Source: Gammaproteobacteria bacterium
GTDB lineage: Bacteria; Pseudomonadota; Gammaproteobacteria; Steroidobacterales; GCA-2729495
Assembly (NCBI GenBank): GCA_028285245.1
Contig: JANQPY010000047.1
Span: forward strand, 1-64,000
Reading direction: 5' to 3'
Length of the DNA stretch: 64,000 nt
Shown here: piece by piece, positions 18,760 to 27,161 of the stretch
Position numbering within the stretch: the stretch's first letter is position 1
How the letters are laid out: every line of letters begins with the position of its first letter
Made by a program: the position numbers and the translations under genes
Notes under the pieces: model-generated
What the model was told of the DNA's origin: nothing
Databases searched by the model: none
What the model saw: only the letters and a program-made list of their open reading frames with translations

Positions 18760-20292
18760 ATGGCCGCCGCGACGCCCGACACCTTCCGCCACCTGTCGCT
18801 GGCTGCTGGTATCCGCGCCGCTGCCCTGAGAGATCCAGACAAGGTCGCCTTCGCTCAGGCCGGGCGGATGCGCAGCTACGCTGAACTCGTGGCGCGCATT
18901 AATCAGGTCAGCACAGCCGTGGCCGAGGGGCTTGGCTTGAAGCCTGGTGACCACGGGGCCATCGTCAGCCGAAACTCCATCGAATACATGGAACTGGTGA
19001 TCGGCGCCTCGCAGGCTGGGGTGGGACTGGCAACGATTAACCCAAAGCTCGCGGCCGCCGAAATTGTCGCCATCTGTGATGATGCAAACGCTCGCGTGGT
19101 GTTTGCGGATGAGGCTGCTGCCGAGGCGCTCGCCGATAGCCGCTTCGCGACCGCGGACCGACTGATCGTGATTGGACCGGAGTTAGAGTCCCTGCTCGCT
19201 AAGGCGAGTGCAGACACTCCACGCATCTCGGTTGAAGAATGGGGCGTCTTCACGATTCCCTATACATCGGGTACCACGGGTAAGCCTAAAGGCGTGCTAG
19301 TACCGCATCGTTCGCGCATTCTGACGCTCTTCGCGATGGCGGTAGAGTACGGCTGCTATTCGCCCGATGATCGATTTCTGGCCATTGCCCCGATGTGCCA
19401 TGGTGCGGGGATGATTTTCTCGCTGGCACCGGTGTTTTTTGGGGGCTATGCCGAAATTATGGACAGCTTCGATCCGGAAGCGGTTATGCGGTCGCTGAGC
19501 GAGAACGACATCACGGGCTTCTTCGGCGTACCCACCCACTTTCACGCGATGATGGGGCTGGAGAAGAAGCTGCTCTCGGCGTGCCGTCCAAAGACGCTGC
19601 GCACGGTGATTTCCAACGCGGCTGCGCTGCCGCAGGCGATGAAGTCAACATTGGTTGACTACTTCGGTGAGGGCCTGCTGCATGAAACCTACGGTTCCAC
19701 TGAGGCAGGCATAGTATCGAATCTGCGGCCGGCGGATCAGTTGCGCAAACAGCAGTGCGTTGGGCAACCGATCGCGCTGACCGAGGTCGAGTTGCGCAAT
19801 GACGATGGTTCACCGAGTGCGGCCGGCGAAGTCGGCGAACTGTTTTCCACCAGCCCATACTTGTTTAACGGCTACTGGAATCGAAACGAGGCGACCCGCG
19901 AGGCCTATCACGATGGGTGGGTTACGGTTGGCGACTTAGCCAAGCGTGATGAAGAGGGCTATTTGTACATTGTCGATCGCAAGAAGGACATGGTCATATC
20001 CGGCGGCGTTAACATCTACCCGCGGGAAGTCGAGGAAGTGCTGTTTGGCCACCCGCAGATCACCGATGTGGCGGTTATTGGCGTACCGGACGAGAAATGG
20101 GGCGAACGACTAAAGGCGTACATCGTCCCCGCTTCAGGCAGCAGCGTCGATCAGGAAACGATTGAGGCCTTCTGCGCGGAGAGAATTTCACGCATGAAAA
20201 CTCCTCGCGAGGTGGAGTGCATCGAGCAGATTCCGCGTAACGCGAACGGCAAGGTACTCAAGACTGAATTACGCCGGCGCAGTGGTGTCTGA
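18760..20292 (+). CDS. AMP-forming acyl-CoA synthetase
   Basis: Class I adenylate-forming enzyme of 510 residues that would activate a carboxylic acid to its CoA thioester with ATP. Motifs in order: YTSGTTGKPKG (168-178, AMP/phosphate loop), HETYGSTEAG (adenine site), GDLAKRDEEGYLYIVDRKKDM (hinge, A7-A8) and NANGKVLKTE with the catalytic Lys. The substrate cannot be read; the family covers fatty, aryl and malonyl-type acids. Its 3' end overlaps the next gene by 11 bases, so the two are co-translated. Confidence 0.92.
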   Translation: MAAATPDTFRHLSLAAGIRAAALRDPDKVAFAQAGRMRSYAELVARINQVSTAVAEGLGLKPGDHGAIVSRNSIEYMELVIGASQAGVGLATINPKLAAAEIVAICDDANARVVFADEAAAEALADSRFATADRLIVIGPELESLLAKASADTPRISVEEWGVFTIPYTSGTTGKPKGVLVPHRSRILTLFAMAVEYGCYSPDDRFLAIAPMCHGAGMIFSLAPVFFGGYAEIMDSFDPEAVMRSLSENDITGFFGVPTHFHAMMGLEKKLLSACRPKTLRTVISNAAALPQAMKSTLVDYFGEGLLHETYGSTEAGIVSNLRPADQLRKQQCVGQPIALTEVELRNDDGSPSAAGEVGELFSTSPYLFNGYWNRNEATREAYHDGWVTVGDLAKRDEEGYLYIVDRKKDMVISGGVNIYPREVEEVLFGHPQITDVAVIGVPDEKWGERLKAYIVPASGSSVDQETIEAFCAERISRMKTPREVECIEQIPRNANGKVLKTELRRRSGV

Positions 20293-20920
20293 GGAACCTA
20301 AGCTTGGTGTCGATTTCTATTTCGACTTCGCCTGCCCCTGGACATATTTGACGCTCGTCCGCCTGCGCGAGGTGGCGATGCGCACAGGGGCGGTAATCTG
20401 CTGGAAGCCGATTAATAGTCATGGTCTGCCGCCCGGCGGTCCACGCTTCAGCGAGGACCCGCTCATCGCCGCCTGGCAGGCATCCGATCTTGAGGCCTGG
20501 GCCGATTTTTGTGCCGTGCCGCTTAAACTGCCCGATACGTGGCCGGGACCGGTAATCCCGGCATTGGCCGGGGCCGTGGCTGCAATTCAGCAAGGCAAAG
20601 CAGAGCGGTACATTCCCGCGGTTTTTTCCGCTGCGTTCGGCCGCGGTGTTGACCTCAACGATGGGCAGGCGCTGTCAGGTCTGGCAAATGACGCCGGGCT
20701 TGCGCCCGCAGGCTTCGAGGCAGCAGTCAGCGCGGAGACGAGCGCGGCAGTGTTGCGCGATAATGCCGCCGAGCTCAACGCGCGTGGTGGATTTGCCTCG
20801 GCCAGCATACTGGTCGGCGAGCGCCTTATGGTCGGCAACGAGCGGATTCCACTGGTGGAGTTCGCTCTGGGTCAGGCCAGCAACAAAACCTTTGTGGTTC
20901 CGGGATACCATGGCGAGTAG
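20282..20920 (+). CDS. DsbA-like 2-hydroxychromene-2-carboxylate isomerase family protein
   Basis: Thioredoxin-fold protein of 212 residues of the DSBA/HCCA isomerase family. The opening VDFYFDFACPWTYL matches the family's FYFDxxSPYxYL block and has one Cys in place of a redox CXXC, so it is more likely a GSH-dependent isomerase than a disulfide oxidoreductase. The middle helical domain and the GGFASASILVGERLMVGNERI end fit the HCCA fold, where the isomerase acts in naphthalene-type ring breakdown. A GTG start at 20282 overlaps the CoA synthetase gene. The substrate is unknown. Confidence 0.82.
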   Translation: MVSEEPKLGVDFYFDFACPWTYLTLVRLREVAMRTGAVICWKPINSHGLPPGGPRFSEDPLIAAWQASDLEAWADFCAVPLKLPDTWPGPVIPALAGAVAAIQQGKAERYIPAVFSAAFGRGVDLNDGQALSGLANDAGLAPAGFEAAVSAETSAAVLRDNAAELNARGGFASASILVGERLMVGNERIPLVEFALGQASNKTFVVPGYHGE

Positions 20921-20997
20921 CCGGATGCCCAGAGCACATGCCGGTCCGGCGAGCGGTCATGAGCCAGTGACGATGAGTAAGAATGGGAGCTAAGGAT

Positions 20998-23757
20998 ATG
21001 CAGCCCACGGGCGAGACAAGTCGACGCGGTTTCATTGCAGGCGCTGCCGCAGGGGGGCTTGCGCTTAAGTATGGCGCCACGGCGGATGCCCAGAATGCGC
21101 AGCCGGACTACGGCCAGTGGGAAGACCTGATGCGCTCCAAGTGGACCTGGGATAGTGTCGCCCACGGTTCGCATGGCACCAACTGTCAGGGCGGCTGCGC
21201 GTTCAATGTCTATGTAAAGAACGGAATCGTCTGGAGGGAAGAGCAGCAGGGGCAGTACGGAAAGTCCGATGCGGATGCGCCCGACTACGGTCCGCGCGGG
21301 TGCCAGAAAGGACTGCGCCACGCGAAGTACATGTATGGCAAGCAGCGCGTCCTGTATCCCATGAAGCGGGCCGGAGCGCGCGGCGAGGGCAAGTGGGAAC
21401 GCATTAGCTGGGACCAGGCCACTGCAGAAATCGCTGACCGCTTCATCGACACCTGCAGCGAGTTTGGTCCGGAGTCAATTACCATTGGCCTGGGCACGCA
21501 GATGGCCATGAAGCGGGCGACGCTGATGGGTCTGGGCCGCTTCGCGACGATCACCGGCAGTCCGCTGCCCGAGGCCTTCGCTGGCGTCGGCGATCTGCCC
21601 ACCGGCATTTATCTGACCGTTGGCGAGCCATTACTGGGTGACTCCGCCGCCGCGATCTTCAAGTCGAAGGCCTGTTTCGTCTGGTTCGCGAATCCCGCCG
21701 TGACGCGCATTCCCGACGCCCACTTCTTCTGGGAAGCCCGCTATAACGGCACCGAAGTAGTGGCTATTTCACCGGAATTCACGCCGACCGCCATGCATGC
21801 CAGCAAGTGGGTCAATCCCAAACCGGGCACCGATGCTGCGCTCGCTATGGGCATGGTGAACACGATTCTTACCGATGGCAGCTATGATGCTGAGTACATT
21901 CGCGAACAAACTGATCTGCCGTTTCTGGTGCGCACCGATACGCGCCGGTTCCTGCGCGGCACCGACTTTGGTGAATCCGGCGACCAGGCAGAGGAAACCT
22001 TCTACTTCTGGGATGGCGCGACCGATGCCGTGGCAGCGGCGCCCGGGACGGGCTTTCAGGTGCCGCCCCCTGGAGCCCCGATACCCGAGCACAAGGAGAA
22101 ACTTGTACTCGGGAATCTGCAGCCTGCTTTAGAGGGGCGCTGGAAGGTAAGTACCCCGTCAGGCGATGTTGAAGTCACAACCGTGTTCGAGCTGCTGCGC
22201 GAGCATTCTGGCGCCTTCGCTCCTGAGCGGTCAGGTGAAATCACTGGCCTGCACCCGGACGTGATTCGAGAGTTGGGGCGCAAATTTGCCGCTGCCAAAC
22301 CCGCGATGATTTATGCCGGTTTCCGTATTTCCAAGTGGGTACACGGAGACCTTTTCCAGCGGGCGGTGATGTTGCTTCTGTCCATTACAGGCAATCTCGG
22401 TAAGCCTGGTGGCGGTATGCAGTTCATGAACCTGAGCAAAGACCAGGATCAGGCCGCCTTCTGGTTCGATGGACTACCGCCAACTTTGCGTGTCGCTACG
22501 CTGTCACGCTGGGACTACACCCACGCAGATGGCCGGAGCATGAATGCGGAGGGGTATGGCGAGGAGCTTGCCGCCCACTACGACAAGTACTTCCAGGAGG
22601 CCATTAGCAAACAATGGTTCCCGGACTACAGCCGCACGCCCTGGAAGATGGGCTTTTACATGGGCAGCAACGCCGCGAACTGGCGAGCGGCGGGACAGCG
22701 GTGGCGCGAGGAGGCGTTTGAGAAGCTCGAGCACATCGTCGCCTGCGCTACGGACATGGGTGTCACGGCAATGTATGCGGACTACGTTTTGCCCGTGGCC
22801 CATCACTACGAGCGGCAGGACGTCGTGCTATGGCAATGGACGCCGTACCTGCAGGTACTCGATGCAGCCGTGCCCCCGCTTGGTGAGTCTGTGGATGATT
22901 TCGAACTTTTCCGCCGTCTGTCTAAGGCCATCAGTGAACGCGCTAAGGCACGGGGTGTCGCCCCGGTTGAGGACAACTACTTTGGGATGCCCGTCGTCCG
23001 CGACTTCACGCAGTGTTATGACCTGTTCACCAAGAACGGTGCCTACACCAGCATGCGGGATGCGCTCGACTTTATGCTCGCTGTAAATCAGAACCTGCCG
23101 AAAGAGTCGTTCGATACCCTTGCAAAGAACGGTATTACACGGGTACCTGGTTCGGATGGGTTGATTTACGGACCTGACTCACCCTACCGGGACACCATGA
23201 TCCGGAGTGTGAATGAGAAAAAGCCCTATCACACGCTCACAGGGCGTCAGCAGTACTACATAGACCACGAGTGGTTTCTGCAGGAAGGGGAGGCGCTACC
23301 GACGCATCGCGAACCACTTGATACCAAGGGTTACCCCTTGAGGCTGGTCATGGGTCATGCCCGCCATGGCATCCACAGCATGTGGCGGGATGATCCGCTG
23401 CTCGTCGGGCTGCAACGGGGCGAACCGGATATCTACGTCAGCCCGGCCGATGCGGAGTCACGCGGCGTGGCTGACGGCGATCTGATTCGAGTCTTTAATA
23501 GCTACGGCTCGTTTGTTGTTATGGCGCATGTCACCTCGGCGATGCAGCCCGGGATGACCTACATGTATCACGGTTGGGATCCGATGATGTTTCGCGGCCG
23601 GCAGAATTTCGGTGCCGTCACTTCCGGTGCCGGCCTGATAAAGCCAACGACGATTGCGGGTGGCCAGGGACACATCAATTACCGGACTTTCCTGTTCGAA
23701 CCGAACGCGGTATTTCAGGATGTGACCTGCGACTTTGAGAAGTACGCAGAGGCTTGA
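20998..23757 (+). CDS. Tat-exported type II DMSO reductase-family molybdopterin oxidoreductase
   Basis: Large catalytic subunit of a Mo/W-bis-pterin enzyme, 919 residues from the ATG at 20998 (GGGAG eight bases upstream; an ATG at 20983 is also in frame). A twin-arginine signal (TSRRGFIAG, then AAAGGLAL) predicts folded export. The FS0 cluster ligands follow the type II pattern His59-x3-Cys63-x3-Cys67-x34-Cys102, and GVGDLPTG supplies Asp199 at the place of the Mo-ligand Asp of NarG and ethylbenzene dehydrogenase. The C-terminal pterin-binding domain is intact (VMGHARHGIHSMW, VADGDLIRVFNSYG). Known relatives pair with a four-cluster beta subunit and a haem-b gamma subunit; neither is here. 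The next gene encodes a bilin-reductase-fold protein. Substrate unknown; hydroxylation or dehydrogenation of a hydrocarbon or steroid-like compound is one inference. Confidence 0.9.
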   Translation: MQPTGETSRRGFIAGAAAGGLALKYGATADAQNAQPDYGQWEDLMRSKWTWDSVAHGSHGTNCQGGCAFNVYVKNGIVWREEQQGQYGKSDADAPDYGPRGCQKGLRHAKYMYGKQRVLYPMKRAGARGEGKWERISWDQATAEIADRFIDTCSEFGPESITIGLGTQMAMKRATLMGLGRFATITGSPLPEAFAGVGDLPTGIYLTVGEPLLGDSAAAIFKSKACFVWFANPAVTRIPDAHFFWEARYNGTEVVAISPEFTPTAMHASKWVNPKPGTDAALAMGMVNTILTDGSYDAEYIREQTDLPFLVRTDTRRFLRGTDFGESGDQAEETFYFWDGATDAVAAAPGTGFQVPPPGAPIPEHKEKLVLGNLQPALEGRWKVSTPSGDVEVTTVFELLREHSGAFAPERSGEITGLHPDVIRELGRKFAAAKPAMIYAGFRISKWVHGDLFQRAVMLLLSITGNLGKPGGGMQFMNLSKDQDQAAFWFDGLPPTLRVATLSRWDYTHADGRSMNAEGYGEELAAHYDKYFQEAISKQWFPDYSRTPWKMGFYMGSNAANWRAAGQRWREEAFEKLEHIVACATDMGVTAMYADYVLPVAHHYERQDVVLWQWTPYLQVLDAAVPPLGESVDDFELFRRLSKAISERAKARGVAPVEDNYFGMPVVRDFTQCYDLFTKNGAYTSMRDALDFMLAVNQNLPKESFDTLAKNGITRVPGSDGLIYGPDSPYRDTMIRSVNEKKPYHTLTGRQQYYIDHEWFLQEGEALPTHREPLDTKGYPLRLVMGHARHGIHSMWRDDPLLVGLQRGEPDIYVSPADAESRGVADGDLIRVFNSYGSFVVMAHVTSAMQPGMTYMYHGWDPMMFRGRQNFGAVTSGAGLIKPTTIAGGQGHINYRTFLFEPNAVFQDVTCDFEKYAEA

Positions 23758-23771
23758 GGAGGCCAGCGGCG

Positions 23772-24464
23772 ATGGAAGCAACCTTGGATGAAGTTTTGGA
23801 TAGCGCCATTGGCCGCATTAGTCAGACCGTATCGGTGCGGCCAATGGAGGTCGATCCGGAGCTGGCCAGGCCGAAATCGTTCCTGAAGGTGCTTGACGCA
23901 GACCACCACAACTACTCAGCTGACAAGTTCAGGAAGCTGTTCACCATGCGCTTTCGCGTGAAGCTGCCGCCGCTCGATCAGATCAACATGATCTTTTATC
24001 CTGAGCCAGACTTTGACGCACCCATTTTTCTGTTTTTCTGCCTGGTCACCAAGCGCAAGGTGATTGGCCATTTAAACGTGAATTGCCCCTTCGATACGCC
24101 CGAGTATCGGGCGCGCTGGGTCGATCCGCTAACAGAAATACTTGGCCGCTATCCTCAATTTGAGGCGGATGATCGTTATCCAGAGTGGATGAAGAAGTAC
24201 CGCCGGGACTGCACCATTATGGGCATGTTTAAGCAGGATCGATTCGACGACTTACACCATTGTGCGATGGACTATCTGGACCACTACATGCGGGAGATTG
24301 ATAAGTCTGAGCCGGTTACCGATCCGGACAAGCTCGCCACGATTCGCGCGTTCCAGGACAAGTTTGTTGACGACATTCGCACCCAGGACAAAGCACAAAA
24401 AATGATCTCCAAGATGATCGGCAAAGACACCGCCCGCCGCATCTTCTACGAAGTCACCACCTGA
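23772..24464 (+). CDS. Ferredoxin-dependent bilin reductase-fold protein, catalytic residues replaced (1)
   Basis: Protein of 230 residues that I match by eye to the ferredoxin-dependent bilin reductase (FDBR, PcyA/HY2) superfamily. FRKLFTMRFR (53-62) and INMIFYPEPDFDAPIF (71-86) line up with FRKMHLELAK and LHCVMFPEPLYGLPLF of cyanobacterial PcyA, and the end DKAQKMISKMIGKDTARRIFYEV matches its C-terminal helix. At the PcyA catalytic His88 position is Asn72 and at Asp105 is Phe89, so normal bilin reduction is unlikely. The ATG at 23772 is preceded by AGGAGG (23757-23762), which overlaps the stop of the molybdoenzyme gene, so the two are translationally linked. It may be a redox or assembly partner of that enzyme. 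Confidence 0.72.
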   Translation: MEATLDEVLDSAIGRISQTVSVRPMEVDPELARPKSFLKVLDADHHNYSADKFRKLFTMRFRVKLPPLDQINMIFYPEPDFDAPIFLFFCLVTKRKVIGHLNVNCPFDTPEYRARWVDPLTEILGRYPQFEADDRYPEWMKKYRRDCTIMGMFKQDRFDDLHHCAMDYLDHYMREIDKSEPVTDPDKLATIRAFQDKFVDDIRTQDKAQKMISKMIGKDTARRIFYEVTT

Positions 24465-24465
24465 G

Positions 24466-24498
24466 CAAAAAAAAACCGCCCGCACATGGTGCGGGCGG
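24466..24498 (-). terminator. Intrinsic terminator, mainly for the minus-strand lipoprotein gene
   Basis: CCGCCCGCAC (24476-24485) pairs with GTGCGGGCGG (24489-24498) around a three-base loop. Read on the minus strand, the hairpin is followed by nine T, so it ends the lipoprotein gene at 24523. On the plus strand it can pause transcription two bases after the bilin-reductase-like gene, but no T-tract follows. Confidence 0.88.
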
Positions 24499-24522
24499 CA
24501 ATTCGTAAAGGTACCTGCGGAC

Positions 24523-24921
24523 CTACTGGCCGAGCATATCGTCGGCCATCTTATCGGCCTGGTCTTTAGCGTCGTCCACCATGTCCTTGCCGGCGTCGCT
24601 CATGTCATCCATGACTTTTCCTCCGGCATCAACGGCATCGTCAACCACATCGCCAGCAGCGTCTACCGCATCCTTGCCGGTATCCACCACTGTATCGGCC
24701 ATGTCACCGGCCGCATCAGCTGCGTCGTCCATCATCTGGCCGGCAGAATCTGCCATGTCGCCAGCCGCGTCCTTCGCGCTGTCCATCATGTCACCGCCGG
24801 CTTCCTTGGCGCTGTCCATCATGCCGCTGGCCGTATCGGCCACACCGCCAGATTCGTTGCCACCACAGCCGCTAATGGATAGCGCTGCCAACACGGCAGC
24901 CAAGGTCAGAAAAATTCTCAT
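24523..24921 (-). CDS. Lipoprotein with LEA-like 11-residue repeats
   Basis: Small lipoprotein of 132 residues. The signal peptide ends in lipobox ISGC (Cys19). After it the protein is made of about nine consecutive 11-residue units, for example DSAKEAGGDMM, DSAKDAAGDMA, DSAGQMMDDAA, DAAGDMADTVV and DTGKDAVDAAG, rich in Asp, Ala, Met and Lys with no Pro or aromatic residue. Such hendecads make extended amphipathic helices as in group 3 LEA and apolipoprotein-like proteins. AGGGGA lies seven bases before the ATG and a strong terminator follows. An envelope stress or desiccation role is inference; no exact family is recognised. Confidence 0.82.
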   Translation of the reverse strand: MRIFLTLAAVLAALSISGCGGNESGGVADTASGMMDSAKEAGGDMMDSAKDAAGDMADSAGQMMDDAADAAGDMADTVVDTGKDAVDAAGDVVDDAVDAGGKVMDDMSDAGKDMVDDAKDQADKMADDMLGQ

Positions 24922-25137
24922 ACTGTAGTCCCCTGTAGAGCGTTCGCGATCTGAGTCAAACTCAGCTTAAACCCATAGCTAACGCCGCGTCTCTACTCGA
25001 CACGGCCCACGCGGCGTAGTCTCTCAGCAGCGCGTGCGCGGGTCAAATCAGCCCGCTGCCCCCCTGGTTTGGGACTAGCCCGATTCTGATCGCATTGTAT
25101 GATCGATCGCGGGGCGGTAACGCGGGAGGCAAGAACC

Positions 25138-25566
25138 ATGCATACGGCGTTGGAAATTCTGCAAAGCAAAGGCAGCGATGTCTGGTCAGTGTCACCTGAT
25201 GACCTGATCTACGATGCAATCCGACAAATGTCCGAACGCGAGATTGGCGCGCTTCTGGTAATGCAGGAGGGCAAGCTGGTCGGCATCGTTAGCGAGAGAG
25301 ACTACGCCCGAAAAGTCGCTCTCGAGGAACGCTCCAGTCGGACTTCGCCGGTGCGGGACATCATGTCCACACGAGTGCTCTGCGTGCGGCCAGAACAAAC
25401 GGTCCAGGAGTGCATGGCGCTGATGACGGAGAAGCGGGCACGCCACCTGCCGGTCCTTGACCACAAGCAGGTCGTTGGCGTGCTCTCGATCGGCGATCTG
25501 GTCAAGGCGATCATCGCCGAGCAGCAGTTTGAGATTGAGCGGCTACAGCACTACATCACGCACTGA
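25138..25566 (+). CDS. Tandem CBS-domain protein
   Basis: Stand-alone CBS pair of 142 residues. The frame is open from an ATG at 25099, but the ATG at 25138 has GGGAGG (25124-25129) at eight bases and gives the usual family start (HTALEILQSKG). CBS1 (about 10-65) contains GALLVMQEGKLVGIVSERDYARK; CBS2 (about 75-130) contains MTEKRARHLPVLDHKQVVGVLSIGDLVKAII. Such proteins bind adenine nucleotides (AMP, ATP, NADH) and sense energy state. It is a single gene with no obvious partner. The 216 bases upstream hold no other gene. Confidence 0.93.
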   Translation: MHTALEILQSKGSDVWSVSPDDLIYDAIRQMSEREIGALLVMQEGKLVGIVSERDYARKVALEERSSRTSPVRDIMSTRVLCVRPEQTVQECMALMTEKRARHLPVLDHKQVVGVLSIGDLVKAIIAEQQFEIERLQHYITH

Positions 25567-25587
25567 CCGCGGTGTTCGCGAGCCCGC

Positions 25588-26964
25588 TTAACCGGCCGGT
25601 CCCGGCTCAAGTGCTTCCAAATCCTGTTCAGTTAGTTTGATGCGGTTCAACAACAGGATGCTCACTGTGTGCAGAAACGCCGGCGCCACGATGTAGCCTA
25701 GCTGAATGGTTCTTAGCACCTCGGGCGTTTGCTCTGGAAAGCTCCCGTCGCTGGCTTCGACAAAGCCGACTATGGACAGAACCGTCAGAAACAGCCAGGC
25801 GCCCAACGCATTACCTACCTTGTCAACAGCAGAATAGATGGACGAGAGCGCGCCCTCGCGGCTGATGCCGCTGGTGATGCGATCGTAGTTCACGGTGTCG
25901 GTTAACACAGAGAACGACATCAGGATAAACCCGCCGTTGAAGACGCCGATGCCAACGGCAATAAGCCACACGATCCACATGTTCTCGGCGCTTGCCGTGA
26001 AGTAGAACAGGATATTGAGGGAGTAGAGGAACAGGCACCACTTGTAAACGCGCATCTTGCCGAGCCGCCCTGCCGCGTAAACCAGTGCCGGCATTGCCGC
26101 AATGGACGACAGGGCGATGATGACAATCCAGATCGCGATTGCATCAAAGGCACCCAAGCCCAGAGCCAGCGTGTACCCGAGGAAGTAGATTCCACCTGCG
26201 TAGCCGATACCCGCGCTGATGTACTGCACGATATTGGCGGAAATCAGCCAGACGAAGGGCTTGTTGTTCCACGCTACGCGCAACTGGTCAGCCAGGCCAA
26301 GCGCTATCTCGGTGGGCGGATTGCGAGGTGCCCTGGCGGTGCCAAGAAAAACCCATAGCGTTGATAGCGCAATGATGCCGCCAAGAATCCAACCCATCCA
26401 CTGATAACCCTCCCTGGGCGTTCCACCCAGTTCGGTTCCGACCCAGGCAATGATGGTTGGCGCCAGCGCGCCGCCCACCAGCAGACCCAGCGCGAGGCAG
26501 GCGTTGCGAAAGCCCATGATCTTGGTGCGCTCGTGCGGCTGGTCCGACATCTCGGCAGCCATGGTGAGGTACGGTACGGAGAACATTGAGTAACCCGTGT
26601 TCAGCAGCAGATAGACGGCGGTCATGTAGGCGAACAGTGTGAGCTGGCTTTCAATCTCCGGCACAACAAACAGCATCACGAAGCTGCCGGCGGCGATTAG
26701 CCCACCAGCCAGAATGAACGGTCGGCGCCGCCCCCAGCGAGTATCTGTTTTGTCGGATATAACGCCTGCGACAGGGTCGGCTGCGACCACCCAGATCTTC
26801 GCGATCAGAATAACGATGCCGGCGAGTGCGGCCTCCAGACCAAGCACCGTGGTCATGTAGATCGGCAGGATTAGCGCGGGCGTATCGCGCAGGATTTGAC
26901 CGCCAATCTGGCCGACGCCGTAGCCAACGTAAGTAGATAACGGCAACTCGCCAGTTCGATTCAT
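25588..26964 (-). CDS. MFS transporter, glycoside-pentoside-hexuronide (GPH/MelB) type
   Basis: Twelve-helix carrier of 458 residues. The GPH signature between helices 2 and 3 is clear: ADPVAGVISDKTDTRWGRRRPFIL. This family moves sugars or sugar-like organic molecules with Na+ or H+. In this setting it could import the substrate of the nearby catabolic genes; the substrate is not known. It is convergent with the CBS gene and divergent from the nitrilase gene at 27162, with 197 bases between. Confidence 0.92.
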   Translation of the reverse strand: MNRTGELPLSTYVGYGVGQIGGQILRDTPALILPIYMTTVLGLEAALAGIVILIAKIWVVAADPVAGVISDKTDTRWGRRRPFILAGGLIAAGSFVMLFVVPEIESQLTLFAYMTAVYLLLNTGYSMFSVPYLTMAAEMSDQPHERTKIMGFRNACLALGLLVGGALAPTIIAWVGTELGGTPREGYQWMGWILGGIIALSTLWVFLGTARAPRNPPTEIALGLADQLRVAWNNKPFVWLISANIVQYISAGIGYAGGIYFLGYTLALGLGAFDAIAIWIVIIALSSIAAMPALVYAAGRLGKMRVYKWCLFLYSLNILFYFTASAENMWIVWLIAVGIGVFNGGFILMSFSVLTDTVNYDRITSGISREGALSSIYSAVDKVGNALGAWLFLTVLSIVGFVEASDGSFPEQTPEVLRTIQLGYIVAPAFLHTVSILLLNRIKLTEQDLEALEPGPAG

Positions 26965-27161
26965 TGCAGTGGTGTCCGAGGAGGGGGTTGCAGCCTTGGG
27001 TTGCGGATTTCGCTCAGGATTCTCTGGCTATCCACGTTGCCCGGCCAGAGCCATAAGCCGTTAAATCCGGTAAGATTCCGGAGCATAACAGCAATCGCTC
27101 TAAGGCAGTCACGGGTAAGAACTTTGACTACAGAAAAGGGCACAGGTAACAGGAATCGATT

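Noticed and set aside
20921-25137. Search for iron-sulfur beta subunit, haem-b subunit or TorD-like chaperone of the molybdoenzyme
   Set aside because: None of the surrounding frames contains ferredoxin Cys clusters or a TorD pattern.
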